Shown here one piece after another: positions 26,979 to 36,364 of a stretch of DNA of 64,000 bases; within the stretch, counting starts at the first letter, position 1; each line of letters starts with the position of its first letter. Position numbers and translations under genes: made by a program. The notes under the pieces are model-generated. The model saw only the letters and a list, made by a program, of their open reading frames with translations, had not been told where the DNA came from and did no database searches. The DNA is from Candidatus Kosakonia sp. 282A-S69 (lineage in GTDB: Bacteria; Pseudomonadota; Gammaproteobacteria; Enterobacterales; Enterobacteriaceae), in contig NZ_JAROAU010000004.1 of assembly GCF_029433855.1 (NCBI RefSeq), positions 1,458 to 65,457 of the forward strand, given 5' to 3'.

Positions 26979-28358
26979 ATGTTGAAATCCCCCCTGTTCT
27001 GGAAAATGGCTACACTGGCAAGTTGCCTGTGTGTATTACTTATCCCGCTGACCACGCTCAGCAGTCTGATTAGCGAGCGCGCCGATTATCGACATGAAGT
27101 GACCGATACGCTGCGCCAGAGCAGCGCCGGCTCGCAAAAGCTGATTGGGCCGCTGATCGCCATCCCGGTGACGGAAACCACTGTTTCGCTGGAGAGCAAC
27201 GGCGAAAATGAACCACCGAAAGAGATACGCCGTAAGCAGAGTTTCATCCGCTTATGGCTGCCGGAATCCCTGATGATCAACGGCAATCAGCAGGTTGAAA
27301 CACGCAAAATCGGTATCTACGACGGGCAACTCTGGCATAACAACATCGATATTAACGCCGAGTTCGACCCGAAGCGGCTGGATATTAAACCCACGGAAAA
27401 TGTGACGCTTGGCGAGCCGTTTATCGTGCTGGCAGTGAGCGATTCACGCGGCATTGGCCTGGTGCGGAGCACAAGCGTGAATGGCGAAGCGCTACGCGTC
27501 GAGCCAGGGACAGGTTTGATGAGCGATCTGCAGGGCGTACATATGCCGCTGGCGATGGAAAATCTGCAAAAACCGCTCAGGCTGGCGATGTCGTTTAATC
27601 TGAGTGGAACCGGTGAGTTTTCCGTAGTGCCGCTTGGCCGCAATAGCGAAATGGCGCTAAAAGGCGACTGGCCGCACCCGGGTTTTATGGGTGATTTCCT
27701 GCCGGAGAAGCGTGAAGTGAGCGAGAGCGGATTTCAGGCGCACTGGCAGAGCAGCTGGTTTGCCAACAATATGGACAGCAAAGTGCGCGATACGGCGGTG
27801 CTTTCCAGTAAGAACAACCGGGAACTGCCGGCGTTTAGCGTCAATATTGTCACTCAGGCCGATCAGTATCAGCTTACCGACAGAGCGATAAAGTACGCCA
27901 TCTTGCTGATCGTGCTTACGTTCCTGGCCTTCTTCGTGTTTGAAAGCCTCACCGCGCGGCAGATGCACCCGATGCAATATCTGCTGGTTGGCTTGTCGCT
28001 GGTGATGTTTTATCTGGTATTACTGGCGCTCTCTGAGCACACCGGATTTACCGTCGCGTGGATTGTCGCCAGCCTGCTCGGTGCGCTGTTGAATGGTTTC
28101 TATCTGCAGGGTGTGATGAAAAGCTGGCGCGCCAGTCTTGGTTTTACCGCTGCGCTCCTGCTGCTTGATGCGGTCATGTGGGGGCTGCTCAATTCTGAGG
28201 ATAATGCGCTCTTACTGGGAACCGACGTGCTGTTTGTGGCACTGACAGCGGTGATGTTCCTCACGCGTAAGTTTGACTGGTACGCGCTCTCGGCGGCAGG
28301 GAAAAAGCGGATCGCAGCAGAGCCTGCGGTGGGAGAGGAGTTACGGCTCTGGAAATAA
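26979..28358 (+). CDS. creD: Inner-membrane protein CreD
   Basis: Inner-membrane protein whose expression is the classic readout of CreBC activity; overproduction in E. coli gives colicin E2 tolerance. The N-terminal membrane segment (about residues 11-30) is followed by a large periplasmic region and at least five membrane segments from about residue 305 to 435. The 459 residues slightly exceed the 450 of E. coli. The ATG follows AAGGAGAG. A Cre tag lies upstream, and the gene is closed by a bidirectional terminator shared with arcA. Confidence 0.94.
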   Translation: MLKSPLFWKMATLASCLCVLLIPLTTLSSLISERADYRHEVTDTLRQSSAGSQKLIGPLIAIPVTETTVSLESNGENEPPKEIRRKQSFIRLWLPESLMINGNQQVETRKIGIYDGQLWHNNIDINAEFDPKRLDIKPTENVTLGEPFIVLAVSDSRGIGLVRSTSVNGEALRVEPGTGLMSDLQGVHMPLAMENLQKPLRLAMSFNLSGTGEFSVVPLGRNSEMALKGDWPHPGFMGDFLPEKREVSESGFQAHWQSSWFANNMDSKVRDTAVLSSKNNRELPAFSVNIVTQADQYQLTDRAIKYAILLIVLTFLAFFVFESLTARQMHPMQYLLVGLSLVMFYLVLLALSEHTGFTVAWIVASLLGALLNGFYLQGVMKSWRASLGFTAALLLLDAVMWGLLNSEDNALLLGTDVLFVALTAVMFLTRKFDWYALSAAGKKRIAAEPAVGEELRLWK

Positions 28359-28386
28359 AAAAAGCGGCGCACTGCGCCGCTTTTTC
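28357..28386. terminator. Bidirectional terminator creD/arcA
   Basis: GCGGCGC (28364-28370) and GCGCCGC (28374-28380) with loop ACT, flanked by A5 on the left and T5 on the right, so it can stop transcription from both convergent genes. Confidence 0.88.
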
Positions 28387-28398
28387 ATTTGCGTTCGT

Positions 28399-29115
28399 TT
28401 ATTCCTGCAGATCGCCGCAGAAGCGGTAACCTTCGCCATGAATAGTGGCGATAATTTCTGGCGTATCCGGCGTTGATTCAAAGTGCTTACGGATACGGCG
28501 GATGGTGACATCCACGGTACGATCGTGCGGTTTCAACTCACGTCCGGTCATTTTTTTCAGCAGCTCAGCACGCGACTGAATCTTGCCCGGGTTTTCGCAG
28601 AAGTGCAGCATCGCGCGGAACTCACTGCGCGGCAGCTTGTACTGTTCGCCGTTCGGACTAATCAACGAGCGACTGTTGATATCAAGCTCCCAACCATTGA
28701 ATTTGTAGCTATCGACGCTGCGGCGCTCTTCGCTGATGGTACCCAGATTCATGGTACGGGACAGCAGGTTGCGCGCGCGGATAGTCAATTCACGCGGGTT
28801 AAAGGGTTTGGTGATGTAATCGTCAGCGCCAATTTCAAGGCCGAGAATCTTATCGACTTCGTTGTCGCGACCGGTCAGGAACATCAGCGCGACGTTCGCC
28901 TGCTCACGCAGCTCACGCGCCAATAAGAGACCGTTTTTACCCGGCAGGTTGATATCCATAATCACCAGGTTTACATCATGTTCAGAAAGGATCTGATGCA
29001 TTTCAGCGCCATCAGTCGCTTCAAAGACATCGTAGCCTTCTGCTTCGAAAATGCTTTTCAACGTGTTGCGTGTTACCAACTCGTCTTCAACAATAAGAAT
29101 GTGCGGGATCTGCAT
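28399..29115 (-). CDS. arcA: Aerobic respiration control response regulator ArcA
   Basis: Global redox regulator, phosphorylated by ArcB under micro-aerobic conditions, which represses respiratory and TCA genes. The receiver domain shows the phosphoacceptor aspartate in [13 protein letters not shown] (residue 54) and the TKPFNPRE lysine; the winged-helix domain follows from about residue 135. The 238 residues equal E. coli and the sequence is nearly identical. It is on the minus strand with a long upstream region holding yjjY and a putative FNR box. Confidence 0.98.
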   Translation of the reverse strand: MQIPHILIVEDELVTRNTLKSIFEAEGYDVFEATDGAEMHQILSEHDVNLVIMDINLPGKNGLLLARELREQANVALMFLTGRDNEVDKILGLEIGADDYITKPFNPRELTIRARNLLSRTMNLGTISEERRSVDSYKFNGWELDINSRSLISPNGEQYKLPRSEFRAMLHFCENPGKIQSRAELLKKMTGRELKPHDRTVDVTIRRIRKHFESTPDTPEIIATIHGEGYRFCGDLQE

Positions 29116-29209
29116 GTTTGCTACCTAAATTGCCAACTAAATCGAAACAGGAAGTACAAAAGTCCCTGACCAGCCTGGTGCATGTCGAAAATTAACATGA
29201 CGGCATAAC

Positions 29210-29350
29210 ATGACTAAAGTACGTAATTGCGTTCTTGATGCACTTTCCATCAACGTCAACAACATCATTAGCTTGGTCGTGGGCACTTTCCCTCTGAACC
29301 CGACAGTGTCAAAAACGGCTGTCATCCTAACCATTTTAACAGCAACATAA
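29210..29350 (+). CDS. yjjY: Small conserved protein YjjY
   Basis: A 46-codon reading frame, MTKVRNCVLDALSINV at its start, nearly identical to the E. coli protein YjjY in the same position between arcA and yjtD; the main change is FPLN in place of FPQD. It is read opposite to arcA, within the arcA upstream region. No function is known. No strong ribosome binding site is seen, so sequence conservation could also reflect arcA leader or promoter constraints. Confidence 0.7.
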   Translation: MTKVRNCVLDALSINVNNIISLVVGTFPLNPTVSKTAVILTILTAT

Positions 29351-29391
29351 CAGGCTAAGACGCAAATGACACCCAATAAAACTACTCTTCG

Positions 29392-29405
29392 TTGACATAT
29401 ATCAA
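29392..29405. promoter_or_regulatory. Putative FNR box of the arcA control region
   Basis: TTGACATATATCAA matches the FNR consensus TTGAT-N4-ATCAA at nine of ten defined positions. FNR is known to raise arcA transcription anaerobically in E. coli. The site is 277 bases upstream of the arcA start, compatible with the long arcA leader. Confidence 0.65.
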
Positions 29406-29746
29406 GTTCAATTGTAGCACGTTAACACTTTAGCGAAATTCTGATATCTAGCTGCTAGCTTCTATCACAAATTTTCAATAAACCAAGTAGTTGCGTGCGC
29501 TAATTGATAAATAGCCTGAATCCAACACAGGCAGACATTTCTGTATTAAAATGCCAATAATAAACAGAGGGATATGCCCGTTCTGTTAACATCTTAACAG
29601 GTAATATTGCTGATAAACAGTTTAGCTTTTTTTAAGCGTAGAGACCGGTCAGATCAGTGATTGGTGTTATGTAATTGTAAATTCGCACCGCGTAATATGT
29701 TGATTGATGTCACATTTCTTCCGCGGGCATGAAAAAGAAGGTTTTA
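29406..29746. other. AT-rich gap between the FNR box and yjtD
   Basis: Roughly 340 non-coding bases, AT-rich, expected to hold distal arcA promoters on the minus strand and the yjtD promoter on the plus strand. Repeated GTTAAC/TTAAC-type motifs occur (for example near 29421 and 29586). No gene was found. Confidence 0.4.
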
Positions 29747-30433
29747 ATGCAACTGGCAATTGTTCTTGTCTCCCCCGCGCGAGCGGAAAACGTTGGCGCC
29801 GCAGCACGTGCCATGAAAACGATGGGCTTTACTGATTTACGTATCGTCGACAGTGAGGCGCATTTGCAGGAAGCTGCACGACGCGTCGCGCACGGTTCGG
29901 GTGACATTCTTGATAACGCGAAGCACTACGCCACGCTCGCCGAAGCGCTGGCCGATATTCCTTTCACCATAGCCACTACCGCGCGCAGTCGGGCGAAATT
30001 CCACTATTACGCGACACCTGAGCAGCTTGTACCGTTATTACAGGAAAAAAGCGCCTGGCTTAGCGGCGCGGCGCTGGTTTTTGGGCGTGAGGATTCCGGT
30101 CTGACTAATGATGAGTTGGCGCTGGCAGATATTTTAACCGGTGTGCCGATGGCGTCAGATTACCCTTCACTCAATCTTGGCCAGGCGGTGATGGTATTCT
30201 GCTATCAATTATCTGCATTAATGCAAAGTGCGCCGCAAACCTTTTCTCAGGTTGATAATAACCAGCTAAGCGCATTGCGTTTGCGGGCACATAATTTACT
30301 TGAAAAATTAGGCGTGGTTGACGACATCAAAATGGTCGACTGGCTGGATCAGCGGCTGGGCTTGCTGGAGCAGCGCGACACCGCGATGTTGCACCGTTTG
30401 CTTCACGATATCGAAAAAAAGCTTATCGAGTAA
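29747..30433 (+). CDS. yjtD: Putative tRNA/rRNA methyltransferase, TrmH (SPOUT) family
   Basis: SPOUT-class RNA 2'-O-methyltransferase homologue. The N-terminal VSPARAENVGAAARAMKT is the substrate-binding motif 1, and FGREDSGLTNDE plus SLNLGQAVMV are the knot motifs 2 and 3 that bind S-adenosylmethionine. The ATG at 29747 follows AGAAGG and gives 228 residues, the E. coli length; the ATG at 29729 has no ribosome binding site. E. coli YjtD (LasT) has no proven RNA target; the paralogue TrmJ modifies tRNA position 32. Confidence 0.92.
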   Translation: MQLAIVLVSPARAENVGAAARAMKTMGFTDLRIVDSEAHLQEAARRVAHGSGDILDNAKHYATLAEALADIPFTIATTARSRAKFHYYATPEQLVPLLQEKSAWLSGAALVFGREDSGLTNDELALADILTGVPMASDYPSLNLGQAVMVFCYQLSALMQSAPQTFSQVDNNQLSALRLRAHNLLEKLGVVDDIKMVDWLDQRLGLLEQRDTAMLHRLLHDIEKKLIE

Positions 30434-30566
30434 CCGTCTGTAATAAGATTCTTTTATAGCTGAAGATGCTGCGATATCGGCTCCTCATCGCCCTAATCGG
30501 GCTGTATACGGCTCCGCTTTTAGCGCAGACGGGAATTGAATAAACGCTGCATAAATAAAAAATAAA

Positions 30567-30606
30567 TTGACTTAAGCAGGCAGATACTTTAACCAATATA
30601 GGCATA
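30567..30606 (+). promoter_or_regulatory. thr operon promoter block
   Basis: The segment from TTGACTTA at 30567 through TACTTTAACCAATATAGGC (ending near 30603) is almost base-for-base the thr promoter region of E. coli, with TATAGG as the -10. Transcription should start a few bases beyond and run into thrL. Confidence 0.8.
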
Positions 30607-30642
30607 CAGCACAGACAGATAATAATACAGAGCACAACATCC

Positions 30643-30711
30643 ATGGCACGCATCTGCACGATTACCACTATTACAACCATCACCATTACCACAGGTAACG
30701 GTGCGGGCTGA
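30643..30711 (+). CDS. thrL: thr operon leader peptide
   Basis: A 22-codon leader reading MARICTITTITTITITTG and ending NGAG. It contains eight threonine and five isoleucine codons, so ribosome stalling when charged threonyl- or isoleucyl-tRNA is scarce would prevent the downstream terminator from forming. E. coli ThrL has 21 residues and begins MKRIST; the start differs here, with an alanine, an internal cysteine and one more isoleucine, while the regulatory run is kept. The start has an AGAGC element ten bases ahead. Confidence 0.9.
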   Translation: MARICTITTITTITITTGNGAG

Positions 30712-30728
30712 CGCGTACAGGAAATAAT

Positions 30729-30766
30729 GAAAAAAGCCCGCACCTGAACAGTGCGGGCTTTTTTTT
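30729..30766 (+). terminator. thr attenuator
   Basis: GCCCGCAC (30736-30743) and GTGCGGGC (30751-30758), preceded by A-rich sequence and followed by eight T. It is the classic thr attenuator terminator, 18 bases after thrL. Confidence 0.95.
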
Positions 30767-30790
30767 CGAGCAGAAATCAAGGGGTAGAGC

Positions 30791-33253
30791 ATGAGAGTGT
30801 TGAAGTTCGGTGGTACATCAGTGGCAAATGCGGAGCGTTTCCTGCGTGTTGCCGATATTCTGGAAAGTAATGCCAGGCAGGGGCAAGTCGCAACCGTACT
30901 CTCTGCCCCCGCAAAAATTACCAACCATCTTGTCGCAATGATCGAGAAAACCATCTCCGGACAGGATGCCATTCCCAACCTTAGCGATGCGGAGCGTATC
31001 TTCTCCGAGCTGTTGCAGGGGCTTTCAGAAGCTCAGCCCGGTTTTCCGCTCGCACAACTCAAAACTGTCGTTGATGCTGAATTCGCGCAGATCAAACATG
31101 TCCTCCATGGCATCAGCCTGCTGGGCCAATGTCCGGACAGCATCAACGCTGCGCTCATCTGCCGGGGTGAAAAACTCTCGATCGCGATTATGGCCGGTCT
31201 GCTGGAAGCTCGCGGTCATAACGTGACGGTTATCGATCCGGTCGAAAAATTACTCGCTGTCGGGCACTATCTTGAATCGACGGTCGATATTGCTGAATCC
31301 ACACGCCGTATCGACGCCAGCCGTATTCCGCAGGATCACATGGTGCTGATGGCCGGTTTCACCGCGGGCAATGAGAAGGGCGAACTGGTGGTTCTCGGGC
31401 GTAACGGCTCCGATTACTCTGCCGCCGTGCTGGCCGCATGTTTACGCGCCGACTGTTGTGAAATCTGGACGGATGTCGACGGCGTATATACCTGCGACCC
31501 GCGCCAGGTGCCAGACGCCAGGCTGCTGAAGTCGATGTCCTATCAGGAAGCCATGGAGCTCTCCTACTTCGGCGCTAAAGTTCTTCATCCCCGCACTATT
31601 ACTCCCATCGCCCAGTTCCAGATCCCATGCCTGATTAAAAACACCGGCAATCCGCAAGCACCCGGTACGCTGATTGGGGCCACCTCAGATGATGACGCTT
31701 TGCCGGTTAAGGGCATCTCCAATCTTAACAACATGGCAATGTTCAGTGTTTCAGGTCCGGGAATGAAAGGCATGGTCGGCATGGCCGCGCGCGTCTTCGC
31801 GACCATGTCGCGTAACGGCATTTCCGTCGTGTTGATCACCCAATCTTCATCCGAGTACAGCATCAGCTTCTGTGTGCCACAATCCGACTGCGCCCGTGCG
31901 CAACGCGCAATGAATGAAGAGTTCTACCTTGAACTGAAAGAGGGGTTGCTGGAGCCGCTCGCCGTGATGGAACGGCTGGCGATTATCTCCGTTGTCGGGG
32001 ATGGCATGCGCACCTTACGCGGCATCTCGGCGAAATTCTTTGCCGCACTGGCACGCGCCAATATCAATATCGTGGCGATTGCCCAGGGCTCCTCCGAGCG
32101 CTCGATCTCCGTTGTGGTCAGCAATGACGACGCCACCACCGGCGTACGCGTCACTCACCAGATGTTGTTCAACACCGATCAGGTGATTGAAGTCTTTGTG
32201 ATTGGCGTCGGTGGCGTCGGCGGCGCCTTACTGGAACAGCTGAAGCGCCAGCAAACATGGCTGAAGAATAAACATATCGATCTGCGCGTCTGCGGCGTTG
32301 CCAACTCGAGAGCGCTGCTGACCAATGTGCACGGGCTGAACCTGGATAACTGGCAGGCAGAACTTGCTGAAGCGAAGGAGCCGTTCAACCTGGGCCGACT
32401 GATTCGTCTGGTGAAGGAGTACCACCTGCTGAACCCGGTGATCGTCGATTGCACCTCAAACCAGGCGGTGGCCGATCAGTATGCTGACTTCCTGCGCGAA
32501 GGTTTCCACGTCGTCACACCTAACAAAAAAGCGAATACCTCATCGATGGATTACTACCATCAGCTGCGTCGCGCCGCAGAGAAATCGCGCCGCAAATTCC
32601 TTTATGACACCAACGTTGGCGCGGGTCTGCCGGTTATTGAAAACCTACAGAATCTGCTTAACGCCGGTGATGAGCTGCAACGCTTCTCAGGTATTCTCTC
32701 CGGCTCCCTCTCTTTTATTTTCGGTAAGCTTGACGAAGGGATGAGCCTGTCAGAAGCAACAAAAGTAGCGCGCGAGATGGGCTACACCGAGCCGGATCCG
32801 CGTGACGATCTCTCCGGCATGGATGTCGCACGCAAGCTATTGATCCTGGCGCGTGAAACCGGGCGTGAACTGGAGCTTGCCGATATCGTGATCGAGCCAG
32901 TATTACCCGCGAGCTTCGATGATTCCGGTGATGTCGACAGCTTTATGGCGCGTCTGCCATCGCTGGATGATGAGTTTGCCAGCCGCGTGGCGAAGGCCCG
33001 TGACGCCGGCAATGTGCTGCGTTACGTTGGCAACATTGAAGAGGATGGCACCTGCCGGGTGAAAATCGCCGAAGTCGACGGCAACGATCCGTTGTATAAG
33101 GTGAAAAACGGCGAGAACGCGCTGGCGTTTTACAGCCACTACTACCAGCCGCTGCCGCTGGTGCTGCGCGGTTACGGCGCAGGTAATGATGTCACGGCGG
33201 CGGGCGTGTTTGCCGACCTGCTGCGTACGCTTTCGTGGAAGTTAGGGGTCTGA
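30791..33253 (+). CDS. thrA: Bifunctional aspartokinase I / homoserine dehydrogenase I
   Basis: First and third steps of the threonine branch from aspartate, feedback-inhibited by threonine. Aspartokinase domain: [13 protein letters not shown] at residues 4-16 and [12 protein letters not shown]. Two ACT modules follow near residues 320-455. The homoserine dehydrogenase domain begins with the NAD(P)-binding [15 protein letters not shown] near residue 470 and includes [12 protein letters not shown] and [11 protein letters not shown]. The 820 residues equal E. coli. The start follows GGGGTAGAGC, and thrB begins one base after the stop. Confidence 0.98.
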   Translation: MRVLKFGGTSVANAERFLRVADILESNARQGQVATVLSAPAKITNHLVAMIEKTISGQDAIPNLSDAERIFSELLQGLSEAQPGFPLAQLKTVVDAEFAQIKHVLHGISLLGQCPDSINAALICRGEKLSIAIMAGLLEARGHNVTVIDPVEKLLAVGHYLESTVDIAESTRRIDASRIPQDHMVLMAGFTAGNEKGELVVLGRNGSDYSAAVLAACLRADCCEIWTDVDGVYTCDPRQVPDARLLKSMSYQEAMELSYFGAKVLHPRTITPIAQFQIPCLIKNTGNPQAPGTLIGATSDDDALPVKGISNLNNMAMFSVSGPGMKGMVGMAARVFATMSRNGISVVLITQSSSEYSISFCVPQSDCARAQRAMNEEFYLELKEGLLEPLAVMERLAIISVVGDGMRTLRGISAKFFAALARANINIVAIAQGSSERSISVVVSNDDATTGVRVTHQMLFNTDQVIEVFVIGVGGVGGALLEQLKRQQTWLKNKHIDLRVCGVANSRALLTNVHGLNLDNWQAELAEAKEPFNLGRLIRLVKEYHLLNPVIVDCTSNQAVADQYADFLREGFHVVTPNKKANTSSMDYYHQLRRAAEKSRRKFLYDTNVGAGLPVIENLQNLLNAGDELQRFSGILSGSLSFIFGKLDEGMSLSEATKVAREMGYTEPDPRDDLSGMDVARKLLILARETGRELELADIVIEPVLPASFDDSGDVDSFMARLPSLDDEFASRVAKARDAGNVLRYVGNIEEDGTCRVKIAEVDGNDPLYKVKNGENALAFYSHYYQPLPLVLRGYGAGNDVTAAGVFADLLRTLSWKLGV

Positions 33254-33254
33254 G

Positions 33255-34184
33255 ATGGTGAAGGTGTATGCGCCGGCGTCTAGCGCCAATATGAGCGTAG
33301 GGTTTGATGTCCTTGGCGCGGCGGTGACGCCGGTCGATGGCACGCTGTTAGGCGACACTGTGTCGGTGGAAGCCGCCGATCAATTTAGTTTGCAAAACAG
33401 AGGGCGTTTCGCCAGCAAATTACCGAGCGAAGCGCGGGAAAATATCGTTTATCAATGCTGGGAGCTCTTTTGCCAGGAAATTGGCAAGCAGGTGCCGGTA
33501 GCGATGACGCTGGAAAAAAACATGCCGATTGGCTCCGGGCTTGGCTCCAGCGCTTGCTCAGTCGTCGCGGCGCTGGTGGCGATGAACGAGTTCTGCGGTA
33601 AACCGCTTGATGAGACACGCATGCTGGCGCTGATGGGCGAGCTGGAAGGGCGTATCTCCGGCAGTGTGCATTACGACAACGTTGCGCCTTGCTACCTCGG
33701 CGGCATGCAGTTGATGATCGAGGAAGGCGGCATTATCAGCCAGCAGGTGCCATGCTTTGATGAGTGGTTATGGGTGCTTGCCTACCCGGGCATTAAAGTC
33801 TCGACGGCGGAAGCGCGCGCCATTTTACCGGCGCAGTATCGCCGTCAGGAGTGTATTGCTCATGGGCGTCACCTGGCTGGATTTATTCATGCCTGTTACT
33901 CCCGCCAGCCTGCGCTGGCGGCGAAATTGATGAAAGATGTGATTGCCGAACCCTACCGCATGAAGCTGCTGCCTGGCTTTGAGCAGGCGCGTCAGGCGGT
34001 GGCGGATATCGGCGCACTGGCTTGCGGTATCTCCGGTTCGGGTCCAACGCTGTTTGCGTTGTGCGACAAGCCGGATACCGCGCAGCGCGTGGCCGACTGG
34101 CTCGGCAAACACTATCTGCAAAATCAGGAAGGCTTCGTTCATATTTGCCGGCTGGACACGGCGGGCGCAAGGGTAGTGGGATAA
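33255..34184 (+). CDS. thrB: Homoserine kinase
   Basis: GHMP-family kinase phosphorylating L-homoserine, fourth step of threonine synthesis. The nucleotide-binding motif [17 protein letters not shown] near residue 91 and the C-terminal [13 protein letters not shown] glycine loop are complete. The 309 residues compare with 310 in E. coli. It begins one base after thrA and ends three bases before thrC, so the three genes are translationally coupled. Confidence 0.98.
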   Translation: MVKVYAPASSANMSVGFDVLGAAVTPVDGTLLGDTVSVEAADQFSLQNRGRFASKLPSEARENIVYQCWELFCQEIGKQVPVAMTLEKNMPIGSGLGSSACSVVAALVAMNEFCGKPLDETRMLALMGELEGRISGSVHYDNVAPCYLGGMQLMIEEGGIISQQVPCFDEWLWVLAYPGIKVSTAEARAILPAQYRRQECIAHGRHLAGFIHACYSRQPALAAKLMKDVIAEPYRMKLLPGFEQARQAVADIGALACGISGSGPTLFALCDKPDTAQRVADWLGKHYLQNQEGFVHICRLDTAGARVVG

Positions 34185-34187
34185 CCA

Positions 34188-35474
34188 ATGAAACTCTACA
34201 ACTTAAAAGATCACAATGAGCAGGTCAGCTTCGCGCAGGCCGTCACACAAGGGCTTGGCAAAAATCAGGGGCTCTTCTTCCCGCACGATCTGCCGGAATT
34301 CAACCTGACAGAAATCGACGAGATGCTGGAGCAGGACTTCGTCAGCCGTAGCGCGAAGATCCTCTCTGCCTTCATCGGTGATGAGATCCCGCAGGAGGCG
34401 CTGGAGGCCCGCGTGCGTGCCGCCTTCGCCTTCCCTGCACCGGTAAAACCGGTCGAGAACGACATTGGCTGCCTGGAGCTGTTTCACGGGCCAACGCTGG
34501 CGTTTAAAGATTTTGGCGGGCGCTTTATGGCGCAGATGCTGAGCGCTATCAGCGGCGACAAACCGGTCACCATTCTGACTGCGACCTCCGGCGACACCGG
34601 CGCGGCCGTTGCGCATGCCTTCTACGGCATGAAGAATGTTCGCGTGGTGATCCTCTATCCGCAGGGCAAAATCAGCCCGCTGCAGGAGAAGCTCTTCTGT
34701 ACGCTGGGTGGAAATATCGAAACGGTGGCCATCGATGCTGACTTCGACGCCTGCCAGGCGCTGGTGAAACAGGCCTTTGACGATGAAGAGCTGAAAAGCG
34801 CGCTGGGCCTTAACTCCGCTAACTCGATTAACATCAGCCGCCTGCTGGCGCAGGTGTGCTACTACTTCGAAGCGGTGGCGCAGCTGCCGCAAGAGGCGCG
34901 CAATCAGCTGGTGGTGTCGGTGCCTAGCGGCAACTTCGGCGATCTGACCGCGGGGCTGCTGGCGAAGTCACTCGGCCTACCGGTGAAACGCTTTATCGCT
35001 GCCACCAACGCCAACGACACCGTGCCGCGTTTTCTGAAAGAGGGCGAGTGGCAGCCAAAAGCGACGCAGGCGACCCTGTCAAACGCGATGGATGTCAGCC
35101 AGCCGAACAACTGGCCGCGCGTCGAAGAGCTGTTCCGGCGTAAAATCTGGCGTCTGAATGAGCTGGGTTACGCGGCTGTGGATGATGAAACGACTAAAGC
35201 GACAATCGTTGAACTGAAGGAGAAGGGCTACGTCTCCGAGCCTCACGCCGCAATTGCTTACCGCGCCCTGCGCGATCAGCTCCATCCGGGTGAATATGGC
35301 CTGTTCCTTGGCACGGCACATCCGGCGAAGTTCAAAGAGAGCGTGGAGGCGATCCTCGGCGAAACGCTGCCGCTGCCGAAAGAGCTGGCCGACCGCGCGG
35401 ATCTGCCGCTGCTCTCTCACTCCCTGCCTGCGGATTTTGCGGCGTTACGCCAGCTGATGATGCAAAAAGCGTAA
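34188..35474 (+). CDS. thrC: Threonine synthase
   Basis: PLP enzyme converting O-phosphohomoserine to threonine. The PLP lysine is in TLAFKDFGGRF (about residue 107), the phosphate-binding loop in TATSGDTGAAV, and the NSANSIN segment follows near residue 206. The 428 residues equal E. coli. Last gene of thrLABC; a perfect 11-bp stem lies 7 bases behind. In E. coli yaaX comes next, but here minus-strand yaaA follows directly. Confidence 0.98.
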   Translation: MKLYNLKDHNEQVSFAQAVTQGLGKNQGLFFPHDLPEFNLTEIDEMLEQDFVSRSAKILSAFIGDEIPQEALEARVRAAFAFPAPVKPVENDIGCLELFHGPTLAFKDFGGRFMAQMLSAISGDKPVTILTATSGDTGAAVAHAFYGMKNVRVVILYPQGKISPLQEKLFCTLGGNIETVAIDADFDACQALVKQAFDDEELKSALGLNSANSINISRLLAQVCYYFEAVAQLPQEARNQLVVSVPSGNFGDLTAGLLAKSLGLPVKRFIAATNANDTVPRFLKEGEWQPKATQATLSNAMDVSQPNNWPRVEELFRRKIWRLNELGYAAVDDETTKATIVELKEKGYVSEPHAAIAYRALRDQLHPGEYGLFLGTAHPAKFKESVEAILGETLPLPKELADRADLPLLSHSLPADFAALRQLMMQKA

Positions 35475-35479
35475 TCTTA

Positions 35480-35515
35480 AACGTCCTCCACCCGTTGGTG
35501 GAGGACGCTCTTCGG
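35480..35515 (+). terminator. thr operon terminator
   Basis: Perfect 11-bp stem, 35482-35492 with 35497-35507, loop CGTT, followed by CTCTTC. The T tract is weak, but the stem is very stable. It lies next to the convergent yaaA stop. Confidence 0.75.
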
Positions 35516-35516
35516 C

Positions 35517-36290
35517 TTACTGTTCGTGGCGCTTAAATACCAGCTCGTCTGGCGTTGAGGCTGCCTCATCAAAGACGTACCCTTCGCTGCTAAACTCCGT
35601 TAGCTGCTCCGGCTTTGTCAGACGCTGCTCAATGATGTAGCGGCTCATCAGGCCGCGCGCTTTTTTGGCGTAGAAGCTGATAACCTTAAACGTGCCGTTT
35701 TTCTCGTCGAGGAACACCGGTTTGATGATGCGCGCATTGAGCTTTTTCGGCTTCACAGCCCGGAAATACTCATCGGACGCCAGGTTAACGACAATCTCAT
35801 CGCCCTGTTCGGTCAGCGCTTCATTCAGCGTATCGGTGATGATATCACCCCAGAACTGGTAGAGATCTTTGCCTCTCTCATTCTCAAAACGAATGCCCAT
35901 CTCCAGACGATACGGCTGCATCAAATCGAGCGGACGCAGCACGCCATACAGGCCGGATAGCATGCGCAGATGCTGCTGGGCGAAGTCAAAATCCGCGTCG
36001 CTGAAGGTCTCTGCCTGCAGGCCGGTATAAACATCGCCTTTAAACGCGAGTAATGCCTGACGCGCGTTTTCAGGCGTGAAATCGGGCTGCCAGTCGTGAA
36101 AACGGGTGGCGTTGAGGTCGGCGAGCTTATCGCTAATCCCCATTAGCTTTTTAATCTGCGGCGCGGAAAGCGTGCGTGCGGTCTTAATCAGCTGTTGAGA
36201 GTGCGCCAGCAAGGCTGGCTGGGTGTAGCGCTCGGTTGCCAGCGGGCTCTGGTAATCGAGCGTTTTGGCAGGTGAAATCAAAATCAGCAT
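35517..36290 (-). CDS. yaaA: Peroxide stress protein YaaA (DUF328/UPF0246)
   Basis: OxyR-regulated protein that in E. coli lowers intracellular free iron and limits Fenton damage during peroxide stress; the fold binds DNA in vitro. The 257-residue protein begins [17 protein letters not shown] and keeps [29 protein letters not shown] and NLASDEYF, the family hallmark segments. The ATG at 36290 is preceded by AAGGAG; a GTG two codons earlier at 36296 is less likely. It is minus-strand and monocistronic. Confidence 0.95.
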   Translation of the reverse strand: MLILISPAKTLDYQSPLATERYTQPALLAHSQQLIKTARTLSAPQIKKLMGISDKLADLNATRFHDWQPDFTPENARQALLAFKGDVYTGLQAETFSDADFDFAQQHLRMLSGLYGVLRPLDLMQPYRLEMGIRFENERGKDLYQFWGDIITDTLNEALTEQGDEIVVNLASDEYFRAVKPKKLNARIIKPVFLDEKNGTFKVISFYAKKARGLMSRYIIEQRLTKPEQLTEFSSEGYVFDEAASTPDELVFKRHEQ

Positions 36291-36364
36291 GCTCACTCCT
36301 TGCTGTGTGAGAAATTTCCGCTGACTTTAACAAAAAAATCACCAGGCTTGATCGATAGTTGCGA

